Source: Climacteris rufus (taxonomy: Eukaryota > Chordata > Aves > Passeriformes > Climacteridae). Taken from it: a stretch of DNA of 64,000 nucleotides. Shown here in pieces: positions 1 through 14,036 of this stretch (position 1 is its first letter; each line of letters begins with the position of its first letter). The DNA lies in NCBI GenBank assembly GCA_013398175.1, contig VZRZ01002012.1:1018382-1082381 (forward strand), in the 5' to 3' direction. A program made the position numbers and the translations under genes. A model generated the notes under the pieces. That model did no database searches. It had not been told where the DNA came from and saw only the letters and a program-made list of their open reading frames with translations.

Positions 1-1755
1 GATTTTCCACAAAATTCTTGCTGCATCAGAGTATGGGAAAACACTGCTGGTGGTGCAAGAGGACATCAGAAATACGATATGTAATGAACAGCCCTTCCCA
101 GTCAGGGTTTTCTCTTCACCACCACAAGGTATGAACTGGTAATGGTTGAGGGAAAGCCTTACCAGGACCACTTCTCTTCCCACTGCCCTCAGAAATGCCC
201 ATCAGTGTCCAGAGAGATAAGCCTCAGGTTGCAGCCTTGCCACTGCCCCTGAATGCCTGTTCCCATCAGAGATGACCTGTGGGAGCAGAATTTAGAGGAC
301 CACGACCATTTGGGAAGTTGGGGATGCCTTGCAATGGAGCCACCCCTGCTTTTCTCCTTATGCATGGGCCAAGAGACACCCTCGTGCACTTGCATATAGG
401 CAGCACTGCCACTCTGTACCCATGTGTTGTGAGCAAGCACACTGTGCTTCTAAAGCATCATCGCCTAGAAACACAGTGAGGGAAAGCTACTGCATAAATC
501 CATGAGACATTAAGAGGTTCAGTTAGGAATATATAATTAGAGCAACCGAAAAAACCTTCTGTGGCCTTGTTAATTATTTTTATTTTACTGCATGCCCAAA
601 TAACCTTGCCTTGAAAGGCAAGGGTATTATTGTTTTGGCAGGGCGAGAATGGGAGTAGGAGAAAAAGGTCAACTTACAAGTTCATACAGCTCCTCAATCC
701 ATCCTAAACCTTTGCTTTCCATCATTCTGGAGTGACATGGCTAAGATGATGAAAGATTGACAGTCTGCTGGTTACTGTGAATCCCAAGTTAATGCCACAA
801 ATGCCAATCAATTCTCAGCAGTGCAAAAAATGGGGATTAAAAAAATAAATACATAAAAGAAGGCTTTGTGCTATAAAATACTCACTTTGTAAATGAAAGG
901 TTTTTCTGAAAGATAAATATGGCAAGAGTCTCCACTAGAGATATTCTTAGATTTTTTTTCAGGCATGAATGGGATGAAAAGAAATATGCAGAAGTGAAAA
1001 AAGACACTTTGCTTAAGCTCTGGGAAATCAAGTAATCAGAAGGAATACAACACATAGATTAAACAGTATAAATGAACACAAAGGTCCAGGAGCAAAAAAC
1101 ATTACTTTTTTTCACAGCTTCATCCCTGCAGCTTTGTAAAGGCCAGAGCTCTCTCTTGAAGCTGGAATGGGAATAAAGAGCCTCCTGATGAAGTTCCCGG
1201 TGAAATGAGCCAGCAGCAGCAAACTTGGCAAGCCTGCGCTTGCCAACAATTCTCACACACAAAGGAAAGGAGAAGCAGACCCTCTTCTCAGCAAGTTCTC
1301 CTCAGTTTTGAAGCTGAGTTTCTCCCTCTTGGGGAGGCTGAAGGCCACAAAAGGTTCTCTTGTCCCCTAATTGGCTTCTCCAGAAACAGTTCACACTCAA
1401 ACCTTTCCACATGAGCTTCTTCAGCCCGTATCGCTCCATCACATGCCCATCCCCTTGAGATCACCAAACCAAGATAACACATTATGTTAACACAGACTGA
1501 GGAGCTCAAATATTAAGGTACTTCCACCTTAGCTCTGCCTGGATAACAAGATTATTATAAAGTCAGTTATTCTCATTGGCAAATGTTTGATTACAATGTT
1601 CAGTACTTCTTAATGCAGAAAAATAATAAAGTTTTCCTTTATTATGATTGAACCCATTAGCTATAAAGAACTGATAATAAGCAAATATTATTAAAGGGAA
1701 AAAATGCAAGCCTTTGATATCACTTCAGCCACAAGATATGTACTGTATGCTAATC
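1..1755. other. Intronic DNA, no gene seen
   Basis: This is the far end of the intron that follows the second coding exon of EPB41L3 on the minus strand. It is AT-rich, single-copy-looking sequence. Open frames here are short and show no recognisable protein. I see no splice-bounded exon, RNA gene or recognisable repeat. Confidence 0.6.
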
Positions 1756-2383
1756 ACAGAACCACAGATTGGCTGAGGCTGGAGGGCACCTCTGGAGGTT
1801 GCCTAGTCCACCCTCCCTTCTGAATAAGCACCACCTAAAGCAGGTTGCTCAGGGGCATGCCCGCATGGATTGTGAGTATCTCCATGGATGGAGACTCCAC
1901 AGCCTGTGTGGGCAACCTGTGCCACCTTCATAGTAAGTTTTTGTTTTTCTTCTGTTTAAATGGAAATTTCTGTCTTTCACTTTGTGCCCCTTGCCTCGTG
2001 TTCTGGCAAATGGGTACCAACTAAGCACATTCTGGCTCTGTCTTCTTTACTCTTCCCATCAGATATTGATACACATTACTAAGATCCCTCTGTGCCTTCT
2101 CTTCTCCAGGCTGAACAGTTCTAGCTCTCAGCCTTTCCTCATAAAAAACATGCTCCAGAGCCTTCATCATATCTGTGGCTCTTTGCTGGACTCTGTCCAG
2201 TATGTTCATGTCTCCCTTGTACCGGGGAGCCCAGAATCAGACTCAGCACTTCAGGACCAAGTAGAGGGGAAGGATCACCTCCCCTGACCTGTTGGTAACA
2301 TTGCCCAGAATGGCACTGGCCTTCTGTGCTGCCAGGGTGCATCACTGACTTTTATTCAACTTGTTGCCTATCAGGACCCTCGA
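1756..2383 (-). mobile_element. CR1-type LINE fragment, diverged
   Basis: The plus strand reads as the reverse complement of an avian CR1 3' region. It starts with a cacagaaccacagattggctg-like end, then the CAGGTTGCTCA block near 1840. The 'cttctctt ctccaggctgaac' block follows near 2100, then the segments on counties of CR1 that read 'gctggactctgtccag' near 2190 and 'agtagaggggaaggatcacctc' near 2260. Order and orientation fit one minus-strand copy truncated at its 5' end. It is well diverged and has insertions around 1930-1990, so it is an older copy. The open frames inside it (for example 1982-2287) are repeat sequence and not genes. Confidence 0.85.
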
Positions 2384-5300
2384 GTAATAAAAACCCTGCA
2401 CTGCAGCAACCGAGCTACCAAACCCAAATATTACAGTACTGTGATAAGCAACACGGAAAATTACATAGACAATGAGCAACCAACAACATAATGCAAAGAT
2501 GTGACACCAACTTCTTTGTCATACAGGTGCTAGTAAGACCCCACAAAATACCTTTGGGATTCAGTAAAATACAGGGAAGAGATAAGGAAGATTTCAAATA
2601 TTATGTGCCAGACAGTGCTTCCAAGACTGGAAGCCAGTTGTGCCAGAGGAAAATTTATCAGGATACAGAACTACCACCTCCAAGGGACAAATTTTGTTTC
2701 TATGCAAGGCTGTAGCTTGGCTGCCCCATGCCAGGAAGCACCACCTCTCCAAAAGGTCTCCTTCAAGCTGCGGTGGCTCTTGGTTTGGCAATCCTGCCCT
2801 GTCCCTGGAACACAACTATTCGCAGTCTTCCTGCAGGGCATTTTGGCACCAACCCTGAGTCACTTCTGATGCACTGCAACCTGAATAACCCACTTCTGCT
2901 TGTTGGGTAACCTCCATCCTACAGGACCAGACATCTTTCCTAGCTCTATGCCAGCAGAAAGATGTCCGTGCTGAGGCACTGTAACCACTCAGGCTTCTTC
3001 CAGACAGAATCCAAGTCTCTGTATAACAGATTGCCCTGGAGGGGCAATGCCACTCTGGGACTGGTAGCTCAGCACAGCTCAGGAGCCTCTGTCCTCATAA
3101 GGTTTCAAGGCATTGACCAGGCAATGCCACAGCTGTCCTGACTGCACCTGCTCACTGCCCTGGCCACTGCTCTGCTCACATGAGCGGCCTCTCCCATCCC
3201 TCTGAACCAGCACAGCCATCATATTGGGATTGCCATGCACCTCCCCAGGTGCTAAGGGGTTAAACATCGTGTACCTGATCACAGGTAGAGTGTTAGTCTA
3301 CTCTCAAGGCTCTACTTTTACTCACTAGCAGATTACCTTCCTCTCACTGTTAGGGAAACAGGATGAAGAGCAGCAAACAGCCCTCCCTGCTTCCTGGAAA
3401 TGAAAACATTGCAGCCTCCAAAGTGATGCATTTTGGGGTGGGTCTACTTTGGTATTCGATGCTGCAGTCTCATGTGGGTGCAGAACACTGAGCAAGGGCT
3501 ACCTGCAGCATGGAATCAATTACAGGAGATCACATTCAGACCAAATTTTGCAGTGCTAGGGAAAACACAAAGTGAGAAGAGAGTTCCACAGCCAAACAGC
3601 CACAACAGGATTCATTTTTGCCACCAACAGTCATCATCTCTGCTGCACAGTAACCACAAGGTCAGGGCAACCCCGATGAACTGAAACTTCCCTTTCTGAT
3701 CAGAGAAGGAGCAAAGCAAGACAAACAAGCTGTGGACCTGGATTTTAAATGGGAACTTTGCATGTAACTTTCTGCACAAATACATATGCAAACATGACAC
3801 TGCTGCTTTCCCCAGAAAAGCTGCCAAGCTGCCAGCGAGTGATGTCACACCAGCACTAGCCTGGCATCCAACTCCATACAATTACTGTAATAACTCTAGT
3901 TGGGCACAATCACTGGAACAGGGACAAACAGATCAGTATCATGAAATCCCGGTAGGAATAATTGGACTCGAACTGATGTTGAGGTTATCTGGTTCACATT
4001 CCTAATTAGCATTTGCACTTTCCAACGGATCTTAACAATGCACTGTGTAAATGTGCGGGCTGGCTCTAGTCTTGTATGCTGTAATGTAGTTTGGCATGTG
4101 GCTGTACTAATCTCTTATTTTTCCCCTTTTCTTTCTGGTAGAGAAGAACTAGCTAATTTTTTCATTTGCAATGTCTCAGTGTTTTTTTGATGAAAAATAT
4201 TCCAATTTTGTTCAGGCTGCTGATTTTATTTCATTTTAATGCTTCAATTTAAATTACATTTTTGCAATTTATTTTGGTTGATACTTTGGTTTTCTATGCT
4301 GCACAGGCTGCACAGCAGTCTCCTCTGGTAGCAAAACACTTGCAAAAGTTAAAATGGATATGGCAACAAATAGCTAGCATACACAGTGGGAAGTTTCTCC
4401 CTCCCCACATTGCAGCTTCTGCAATTATTCTTGCAACACAAACAGGTGAAAATGATTAACTGGTTGTACTCACTGCAGTGCAGTGAGCACTCTCTCCCCC
4501 AAATTCCCCCAGCTGTGTCTCTGAATTCCAGCCTTCTGACAATACACTTTCTCATTCTTTCCTTGTGAATTACCCAATTTACACGAAAATATGCCAAATC
4601 CCAGAAAAAAAACCCCAATAATTCTGCAAATACCATTACTTGTAAGCTAAAGTGACCAAGCCTCCAAGATCACTTTTGTATCAAGAACCCATTTCTGGGG
4701 GAGGGACATGAACATCACACATATGTAATAAATTAATTTGCATAGGCAAGTATGTATATAATTTAATGCACACAATGTATGCATACAAACAGATGCAAAT
4801 TTTTAAGTGAATGTTCATTGTGATTCCAAATGTAGAGAAGCTTGTGGCCACATCATGTTGCTTCCCCATCTAGAGAGAGTCAATCAGAGATCCTAAACTC
4901 ACACAGTTGTTCTGGTAAGGAGGCACAGTTTTATCTGTGAAAGAAATAATAACCAACATACTATGACATTTCCCATGTTTGTCCTGAAAAGAGTTTGAGC
5001 TGTTCAAGATACAAACAGCTGAACTGAGAAATTCTAGAAGCTGATCATTGCACTTTAGGTCAGAAAATTTCCAAACACAGAGAACATGTTTTTTGAACAA
5101 GTCTTGAATGAAGCTGAAAGAAAAAAATAGCAAGTTTTTTTTTTAACAAGAAAGATAAATTGGAAAGAGTAATTCCAAAGAAGTTTAACTTCATTTCACT
5201 TCTACACATGTGTAATTTGCATTTTCAAAGGATTTACTCTTTCACTATTTATACTTCTCCACAGCTTCTCTCCACAGGGAAAAGAAGATGAAGCAGAAAG

Positions 5301-5909
5301 GTGACAGAAAAGAAACCCTGAGTTTCTTCAAATCTATCAGTTCTCAACTGAAGTCCCCAGCAAGAAGCTAAGTGAGGAGTATCCAGAAAGAACAGGATAG
5401 AGAATCTCTTCTGGAGTCTTAAGTGGCAGAAAATCAGCAAGTTTTCACCTGGTTTACTGAAGTAAACCTTACATGTGTAATGTGTAGCATAAAAACATCT
5501 GTGAGCATAACATGACAACCACTGGAATTTAGGATTCTACATCCCTTGTCATGCTTGCCAAAAATGGCATTGGCACTTCCAGAAACATCAACAATTAATT
5601 CATCTGAAAGTTCCATGTGTTGAAAGTGATGTTCTAGGCATTACACAAAACATTTTCAAGTGAGTACTCTGCTAGGGAACAAAACCTTTTCTGAAGTTAG
5701 CAGTACAACACTGTACACCAAAGACAGAGGTAAGATATAAAGAGCAACAAAGCAAACAACAAATGTCCTATTCTCCTCTCCCACACAGACAAACAGAGAA
5801 ATGCTTAAAGATAAAAAAAATTAACTGGCACTGTCTTTTTATTCCAACTATTTTATGTTTCTTACAGAAAAAAAGTCTTGGGTTTGGCATGTGCAGAATA
5901 TTATAAATC
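2384..5909. other. Intronic DNA, no gene seen
   Basis: About 3.5 kb of mixed-composition sequence within the EPB41L3 intron. Overlapping open frames at 2491-2910 and 3433-3881 reach at most about 90 codons and show no family I recognise. None is bounded by a convincing pair of splice sites. I see no structured RNA or clear repeat. Confidence 0.55.
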
Positions 5910-6371
5910 AAAAAATCACAGAATGGCTTGGATTGGAAAGGATTTAAAGATCATCTAGTTCCACCACCTCTGCCATGGTCAGGGACACCTTTCACTAGAC
6001 CAGGTTGCTCAAAGCCCCATCCAACTTGGCCTTGAACACTTCCAGGGATCGGGCATCCACAACTTCTCTGGGCAAACTGTTCCAGTGTCTCAGCACCCTC
6101 ACAGTGAAGGATTTCCTCCTAACATCTACTCTAAATATTCCCTCTTTTAGTTTAAAACAACTTCCCCTTGTTCTATCACTATCTGTCTGTGCAAAAAGTC
6201 TCTATCTCTCTTTTCTGTAAGCCCCCTTTAACTACTGGAATGCCTCAATGAGGTTTCCCTGGAACCTTTTCCAGGCTGAACAACCCCAACTCTTTCAGTC
6301 CTGTTGTTACACGAGAGACGCTCTGGCTCTCTGAGCATCTTTGTCTCCCTCCCCTGGACGAGGAGGACACA
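5910..6371 (-). mobile_element. CR1-type LINE 3' fragment
   Basis: A clear minus-strand CR1 copy. The plus strand shows the diagnostic blocks in order: 'ggattggaaaggatttaaag', 'agatcatctagttccaccac', 'gaccaggttgctcaaagccc', 'ggccttgaacacttccaggg', 'gtctgtgcaaaaagtctc' and 'aggctgaacaaccccaac'. It stops at about 6371, so it is truncated at its 5' end as most CR1 copies are. It is less diverged than the copy at 1756-2383. The 71-codon open frame at 6005-6220 is repeat translation. Confidence 0.95.
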
Positions 6372-9300
6372 TAAATGTTCATAATTTAACATGTAATCAT
6401 TAATAATAAGTGTTCATTAATATATCCCTAGAATGGACAGAATGCTCTCATTCAGCTTGTAAGCAGTACGCCAGCATGTGTGGGAGATACTGCACATGGC
6501 AGCCTTTCAGGCCATAAAAGGAAAAAGACACACTCAATGAAAAGAAATCCAAAGCAAAACACATGCATTTTTTGGTTCTCTAAAGGATGTTTTCCACACT
6601 TCAGTGAAAATCATATTTGCAAATGTCCCACATTCATAATTCCAAATACAATCTACTGAATAAAGTATTTAGCTAAGAGTGGGGGGAATTAAAAATTAAG
6701 CAATTTCAGAAGAATAAAAGCTATAATAAAAAGACTTTTTTTTCCATTATGAAGCTACTTCATGCAAGAAAATGCTTTTCCTGAAAGCTGCATGCCAATA
6801 CAAGCTCTCCAACTGTTCTATTTCTTTATTAACTTTTTTATGTGTGAACCTCTGCAGAATGTCCCAGTAGGTGACTAATATAGTTTAATAGTTTGAAATA
6901 AAAACTGCAATAATATTTTGCCTATCTCTGCTTTTTTAAATTTAGAACACTATCTTACACTGCTCTGCACATATAAATGAATGCCATATGAGGAAAATGA
7001 CAGTAGATGAGAAGGTATTTTGACATAAAGTGATGACTGATCACTTTCTTTTTTCCCCTCTTATGGTAGTACTATAATTTATCAGCTGATTGATATTTAT
7101 TATAGTATAACATATTGAAATGTATACCTGAAAACAACTTTTTCTGTAAACCACTAACCAAGCATTTAGATAAACAGATAAATATGTAGTACTGTTTATG
7201 CTCCAGTTACATACCTGCAGCAAATGTCAATGACATTGTATAATATGACATAGTTTTTATCAGGGGCAACCTTCTTTAATGCCATTTGAGCTTGAAATCC
7301 TAAACAGCCACACTAATCTAAAATAACCCAGAGGGCCGCTAAATCCCAGTAAGAAGATTGGTGACCCAGTCCCAATTCTGGCACCAAACCAAATTAGGGT
7401 TTTTGCCTTCTGTATCAGCAGCAGAGATCACACCAGCACTGGCATCACTCTAAGTGTACCAATGGGTGCTTCAGAAGTTTGCATCCTTGGGAAAATAATG
7501 AGCACTCTGCTCACAGCAATGCAGCCACTTTAGGGGCGCTCAAGAAATAATAAACACTCTGGAGCATGTTTTTATATGTGGGAGTGTGAGAGCCATTTCT
7601 GCATGTGCACAATGGCTACAGAAACACCTGTCAAATGTGATGATTATCAAATGCATCCCTAGTGCACCAACAGCATGCTTACTGTATAAACTGAGTTCTG
7701 CTAACAGCTTATGAGCACTACTCTGCAATAAATGAATACAAAAACAGTGGACACAGTTTCTCAATTAGAAGTTCTGTTCTCAGCACGTTAATTAGTTTCA
7801 CACATTTGCTAAATCATGACACAAAATAATAAACAGTATTCCACATTTCTGAAGGCTTTTCAACAGAGAAAGTAACCCCCTCACTCAGCTTTCTTGAGAG
7901 CAGATTGTTTGGGCTTGGATTTTAGCTAGACATGCAGCTGATCCATTGGCTTAATGCCTCCTGATTGCCCTACTGCCTCCTGCAAGACACTCTGCAGTAA
8001 CTCAGGAGAGTCTCTTGGGATTCAGTACAGTATCTGAAGCTTTCCAGTGGAGGTTAGAAATGTAAATATTTTCTTTATTCTACCTATACTTGGACAAACT
8101 CAGCAAACACTCATGTCTTTTGCCTAACTGCTAACTAACTGTGCACAACCCTCGTACAAACACAGTGAGCAAGGGGAACCAATTACTACCTGCAACTTAA
8201 ATAGGTCCTGGCATATATCAACAAAAAACAACCATCAATATTTTGTTTATTTTCAGCTGAAAAAAGCTCTCTACTATCAACATAGTCCGATTTACAAAGT
8301 AATCTTGCCATATGAATTTAAAAGCCACAGAGCTCTCCCTGACCTACATTGCCAGCTTGAAGTGAAAAAAAAATACACTGCACAGAAAGATGCTCTTGAG
8401 GCAGGAGAGGCAGCAGAATGATCAGGCTTTCAGATTTGGGGTACCTTAGACAGTATTACACCATCAGTGCTGGGGTTTTCAAAAAAACTAACAAAGCCTG
8501 TTCTCAAGCTACATCCAAGCCTTATCCACTTCTGATCAAAACCATTTCTGCCAGAGTGACATAAACTATGAAAGACAGACCTTGCTGCCTATCATCACTC
8601 CACACTGCAAGCAGGTATGTCCTCACCATCTAGTCCTGTCCCTGATGTTTTGTTCATTGTATCAACAGACAAGGATAAGAAAACATAAAAGCAGCCCACT
8701 GCTGCATGGGGCTCAGCTATAAAAAAAAATCACCCATATGAGGCATTAAGATTTTATATGACAAACTAATATATTCAGGGTATGATAGTAAATAGAAGAT
8801 TTACTTAGTTTTGGTCTGGAAAGGGCAACTCAGTGTTAATGTGGGGACAGCACCTATAAATTGGACAGCAACAGAAGAGTTAGTGATGAATTTAGACAGC
8901 TTGGGTGGGAGCTGGAACAAGGAGCAGGCACTTCAGTGACACAGAAATGGGGCAGGAAATGTGATAAAATGCAGGGAGGCTTGGGAGAAATGTGACTGGG
9001 CAGTGACATAAAAATCAGCAATTTCTCCATTGGCTGGGCACAGGGTAGATGGGGCAATGTGCACATTGTCCAGAAATAGCAGAAAGCTTTAAATCTGAGT
9101 GTCCATTTGGAAAAGGGTAAGCAACACCTTCAATCCACTCAGTGCTTAAAAAATGCATACAGAGGTTGGGTGCTGGCTGCATTAGGCACTTCAGTTAGAA
9201 GCTGGGGCAAGGACCAACTCAGGCAATAAGCTTGGAGAAGACAAACATGTAGGGATTGTCTCACCCAGTGAGGCCATCAGCAAGGACAGTGACAAGGACA

Positions 9301-11500
9301 GGAACCCTGGAGCCAAGAGACCTCTATCTGTCTGGGGCAAAAGACAGGTGGAAGATCATCCTCTCCTGGGCTCTTGCAAACAGATTAACCAGCAATGTGC
9401 ACAGTACCTCAGTTTGAGTGAGCATGACCAAACCCAATTTTTTAAAAACTTTGTCAGACAGAGAACAAGCACCCATCACCTGGCTCATATCCAACTGGTG
9501 CCCCAAGGGGAGCGAACCAGAGGCAATATTTCAGTAGGAAGTTTTCAACTATTTACTTCCCCAAAAAAAGCAGTTTCAGGGCAGCTGAAACTATTTGCCA
9601 ATGTAGGTGGACCCCTCCCAATAGTTATCAACATTATGGAAAACAGCTGGCACCTCCAAGGTATCAAAATTAGTATTTTTGCCTAATAAACTCAACATTT
9701 CACTGCACAAAAACTATCAACAAAAGGCAATGGATAAGAGGACTACATGTAGAAAATGTAAACGTGGAGATGATGTGCACAAATTTTTATTTTTAATTTG
9801 TTTGTTTGTTATTTTAAGCTACTGGCATTGGATTGCGACCATGTCCTTTGCTGTGCCAAAAGATGTAATTGAAAGCCCAACCTGCTGTTCACTTGGTACA
9901 ACATCTGAAGAGTGACTTGGTTTTAATTCCTGGTGCCTTGTTCAGTCTCTGGAGTACTTGCATATTAACTGGATAAAATATGTGTCTAATCATTTGGGTG
10001 TCTCCCTACCAAGTTTTTAAGGGACCTTCTCCCTGAATACCACACAGCCCAGATGTTCCCAGCCACGAGAAGCTGTGGGGGACCTGAGCCTTGCCAGGCA
10101 AGGCAGAAATGCTCCAGCCCCACACACCAAGGTTCCCTCAGCCTTGTGGCATTTCCAAAAGGCTTAGCTCAACCTCAGATGATTTGTTTTGATTTTGATT
10201 TCTTTAGCTTCACTGAAATAATAATAATAATCTCCATTATCATTATCATCAGTAAAAGGGAGCCCAAACACTTTTATTTTTGTTTCAATTACCAAACCGA
10301 AGAAAAAAAAACCCTTTTCCTGCTCAGCCTCACAGTTGATTATTATGAGCTGGATAACATTGGTGTCGATTTCCCAGTCATTGTGCATCTTGCATTGATG
10401 AGTATTTTAACTCATAAAAAGCTGCCTACAGTATTGGGAAAAAGCAAGACAGAAGAACTGTACATTAAGTTTATTCAGCTGAAACATACTCAGGCAATAT
10501 TCAGACTCCTACTGACATGTGTCAGGTAACATAGATCTTAAGTGAATCCCCTGGCTAATCCAAGTCAGCCCTAATTAGAGGGTCTGGGGACAGAAAACAT
10601 GCTGTGTAACAGCAATGATGCCTCTCAACCCAGTCACTTTTACTGAAATATGTCCCTGGGAAGGAACAAAACCCAAAACAAAGGTCTTCATATTAAATTA
10701 AGTGAAAAGTAAGCAACGAGTAGGTCAAAAGGAAAAGACTTAGTAAAAAAAAATTCCCTCTTGCAATCAGTTTCACATGTAAAGCCATTTGCAGGAGACT
10801 GTGTGGAATTCATTAAACAATTAAAACGTGCAGGGGGTAACTGAAACTGTATCCTTCAGAATCCAGAGTGCATCCTATTACAGAGGTTTCCTTCCTGACC
10901 TTAAATCTACCTCAAAACTGATGAGAAATTCAATGTTATTAAACTGCCCATGCAGAAGTGGCTTGCAGGTCCACAAAGAGAGAGCTCTCAGGGCAGGGTT
11001 AGCTCAAACAATGTGAGGACCATGGGGCCATACATCCCCCATTTTCATACAGAAACACAGGAGGAATTTTCCACCAGAGGGGGTCCTGCAGGACAGGAAA
11101 AGCAGCCAGCATATGCAGCTCCAAAGCCAGCCACCACTCTCATTCATTTCTGGCAGTAATGGCAGAGCAGAAATAAGTCTGCTTGTTATCCACTCTTCAA
11201 GCCTGTCCTACAACAGTCTTCAATGACTAATTTTTTAATGAAGCATCCTCTCACTTGTTAAGAGGAAAATTAGAAAGTCATGCAAAATGTGATACTTCAA
11301 CTACTAGAGAATCCATTTATTTCATGTCCATTTTGTCTTGACAAAGAAGTATCAGCCCATACTTGTGTAGGGCAGAAAGGGATCTGTTCACTCCAGTCTG
11401 CTTCTGCCCATGTTACAAATCCTGGTTTCAAATGTATGGAAATAAAACTTCTTGCCATTTGAACACAAGTATGCTACTCTGATGTCACCTAAGGGTGGAG
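6372..11500. other. Intronic DNA, no gene seen
   Basis: AT-rich intron. Short low-complexity patches occur, such as runs of AATAAT at 10215-10255 and TTTG units near 9797-9810. The open frame at 10053-10529 includes the translated trinucleotide patch (a run of isoleucines) and has no other sign of coding. The frame at 9348-9686 is likewise unrecognised. No exon with good splice sites is visible. Confidence 0.55.
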
Positions 11501-11518
11501 GGAAACCCATTAGGAAAG

Positions 11519-11654
11519 CGGAGTCTTTCACCAGGGAGGAAGTTGCCAGAGGCACAACAGTGGCTACAGCATGGGACACCCANTGGAGTCTTTCAAAGTT
11601 GCCAGAGGCGCATTACAAAGGCACAAGAGTGGCTACAGCATGGGACACCCAGCC
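11519..11654. repeat. Imperfect tandem duplication, about 65-70 bp unit
   Basis: Two adjacent copies begin with GGAGTCTTTC (11519 and 11586) and both end with 'gtggctacagcatgggacac' followed by CCA. They share AGTTGCCAGAGGC in the middle. The second copy has lost a few bases after GGAGTCTTTC and gained about a dozen around 'gcattacaaaggcac'. A single undetermined base (N) sits at 11583, at the junction. The duplication is visible by eye; its mechanism is not. Confidence 0.85.
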
Positions 11655-14036
11655 ACTGTCATGGTCCCAGTGGCAGCATGACTGAGAAAACTGGAGTGAA
11701 AAAAACCTCCATACACAGTGTATTTTTACCAGTTCCTTCCTACCTCAGCTGACCCCCACTCACCCAGAAGTGGGTTTAACAGTAAGGCTTTGTGAGACTT
11801 TGCTTCTCCATGTGCTCTGCAGCTTATCTGAATCCTACATCAACTTGCTCTCTTTGATGTAGGGCTGCAGAGATGCCACAGACAGGCTGCCACAGAAACA
11901 TTTGTTTTCATTTACTGGTGACTTGCATGGTAAGAAAGTCTGAGTGGTACAGGAATGACGAAGGAGTATAAATTACCAATGGGCTCAGACAGCCAAGCCT
12001 TTCAAATAGAAATCTAATTATTTTACCATTTATTCAGACAGATTATGTTATAGCATTCTGACCTCACGTTGTGAGTAATAACACGTACACGTTTAGAGCA
12101 GAAATAAAGATAAATTCCAGCTTGTTTTAGGAAGACACTTTAAATTAAGCTATGTGTAAGGGGAAGCATGACAGCTTGTTCCACTTGCATCTTTTAATTA
12201 AAAAACAGTAGTCTACCTAAATAACAGAAAATTGAGATGGATAAAGAGGGCAATAAGTGCTACAGCAAACATAATTATACTATACTATTTGAAAAACTCT
12301 ACTTAAAGATGAGAGAAACAGAGAAATAAGTTATTTTTGCTTGTTTTCTTCTATCTTAAGAAAAACTTGAACTACTGTGTTCATTGTCTTTTTTAAGGCT
12401 ATCTGAAATCAGTTTGCAGTCTTGGATCTTGCTTTCTCTTTGGTTCTTCAAACCAACAAATCAAAAGCATAGGTCTAGCTTGCTTAACAGAGAAGTCTTC
12501 AGCTACCTCCTTGCAGTGCAGTTTTGGCCGCAGCTCTGGCCTTGGACATTTGACAATCAACATTTCTGAGCCCGATGCTGGCTGGGAGAGCACAGTAAAT
12601 AGCCCAGAGAAAACCACTGCCAGCAGGGGTTGGCATCTAGGTGGAAATCACCAGTCTGCATCCCTCTGAGCAGACTGCATCAACTCCTGTGACCCAGCAC
12701 CCCTCAGAAACCTCTAGGTTCTTCACAACACGGTAGGAACACACAGCCACCCTGAGCTTGTTTTTCTTGGCAGACCACTGGGGACAATGTCTGTGTACAG
12801 CAAACACCTCCTCTCCAAAAGCCAACAGCTTTCCCTGGGGAGGGGAAGCACCATTAGGTGGCTGTCCCACCTCTGAAAGGAAACCCCCCCCTCTGTCAAT
12901 AACATCTTGCAGGCTTCTGGACAAGAGTAGCAGTGGGGGTACAGATGGTAACGCTGGTGGTTTATGGTTTTGGGGGGGGATGAATGAACAGGTTGGGTTA
13001 CCTACTTAACCTGGTTTTGGCTTGTAATATCTTACTGCATGAAAGACTTTCTGGGTCAGGACAGCTAGAGCACACAGGCAATAACACTGCAGGGCCTCAA
13101 AGGAAAGCTTTTACCTGGCATTTGCTTAAGATCTTTTCACTGAATGGAGACCACATTAGATGAATCCCTGTTAAACTCAGCTTTGAAGTTAGCTCCATTA
13201 CATTTCCCCTGTAGATACATCTCATACAACATGAAAAAGCCCCCATGTCCCAAACAAAAAGTACTGAATATGACAGAAAATGAAACATAAAGCAGAAGAC
13301 AGTGAAGATGCTTGGCATTAAATATGGGATAAGAAAAAGGGGCTTCTGAAACAAAGGACAACAAGGGGATAATGGATTAACCAAACCTGCCTCAGAAGTG
13401 TCTCACTCTGTGAGTACATGCCACGTTGGCTGTCAGGTCATTACATGGATGAACACATAATTGATAAGCTGCAGGTTGCGCTCTACTGGAGAGCAATAAG
13501 CTCCTTTAAATGACATTAATATTTAACATATATAAAAAGCATCTGTCATTTGCAAAGCACTCTATAGAGTAACTGATGGATTCTACAATGATCCCCACCT
13601 CCCATACTAGAGAATGCAATTCCAGAGAGATAAATACCTGGCCAGCATCCAAATCAAAATTCACTGACAGACCTATTATTCTAGCTCAAAATTAGGTTTC
13701 TAAGTTTCTGGTCCTTCTCTATTACATTGCTCTGCAGCCTTCAGTTGGTAGAAGCATGACACCCACAGAGCTGAAAGACAGGAGCTGACAACATGGGATG
13801 ACATTTCTAACTCGCATCTACCAACTGCCACATCCCTACCCTGGGTCACTGTCTGCTCTGAAACATGCAGTTATATGGGCTGAACACAAGGAATGGGAGT
13901 ATTAAATATCTGATTGCCATGTGTTTTCCGTCTCTCTTCCTTTTCTTTTAAAGAATTAATCTTGGGGAATTTACTGACCTCCATAATTTGTTGGGTGCCT
14001 CGGTATACTTTATATTTTATATATATGTATAAAAAA
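11655..14036. other. Intronic DNA, no gene seen
   Basis: Mostly AT-rich intron with a moderately GC-richer patch at 12500-13000. The 95-codon frames at 12637-12924 and 13097-13384 (minus) lack recognisable domains and good splice borders. A run of eight G at about 12970 is the only low-complexity item of note. Confidence 0.5.

Noticed and set aside
10053..10529. 158-codon plus-strand open frame
   Set aside because: Part of it is a translated AATAAT-type simple stretch giving isoleucine runs. No domain, no gene context.
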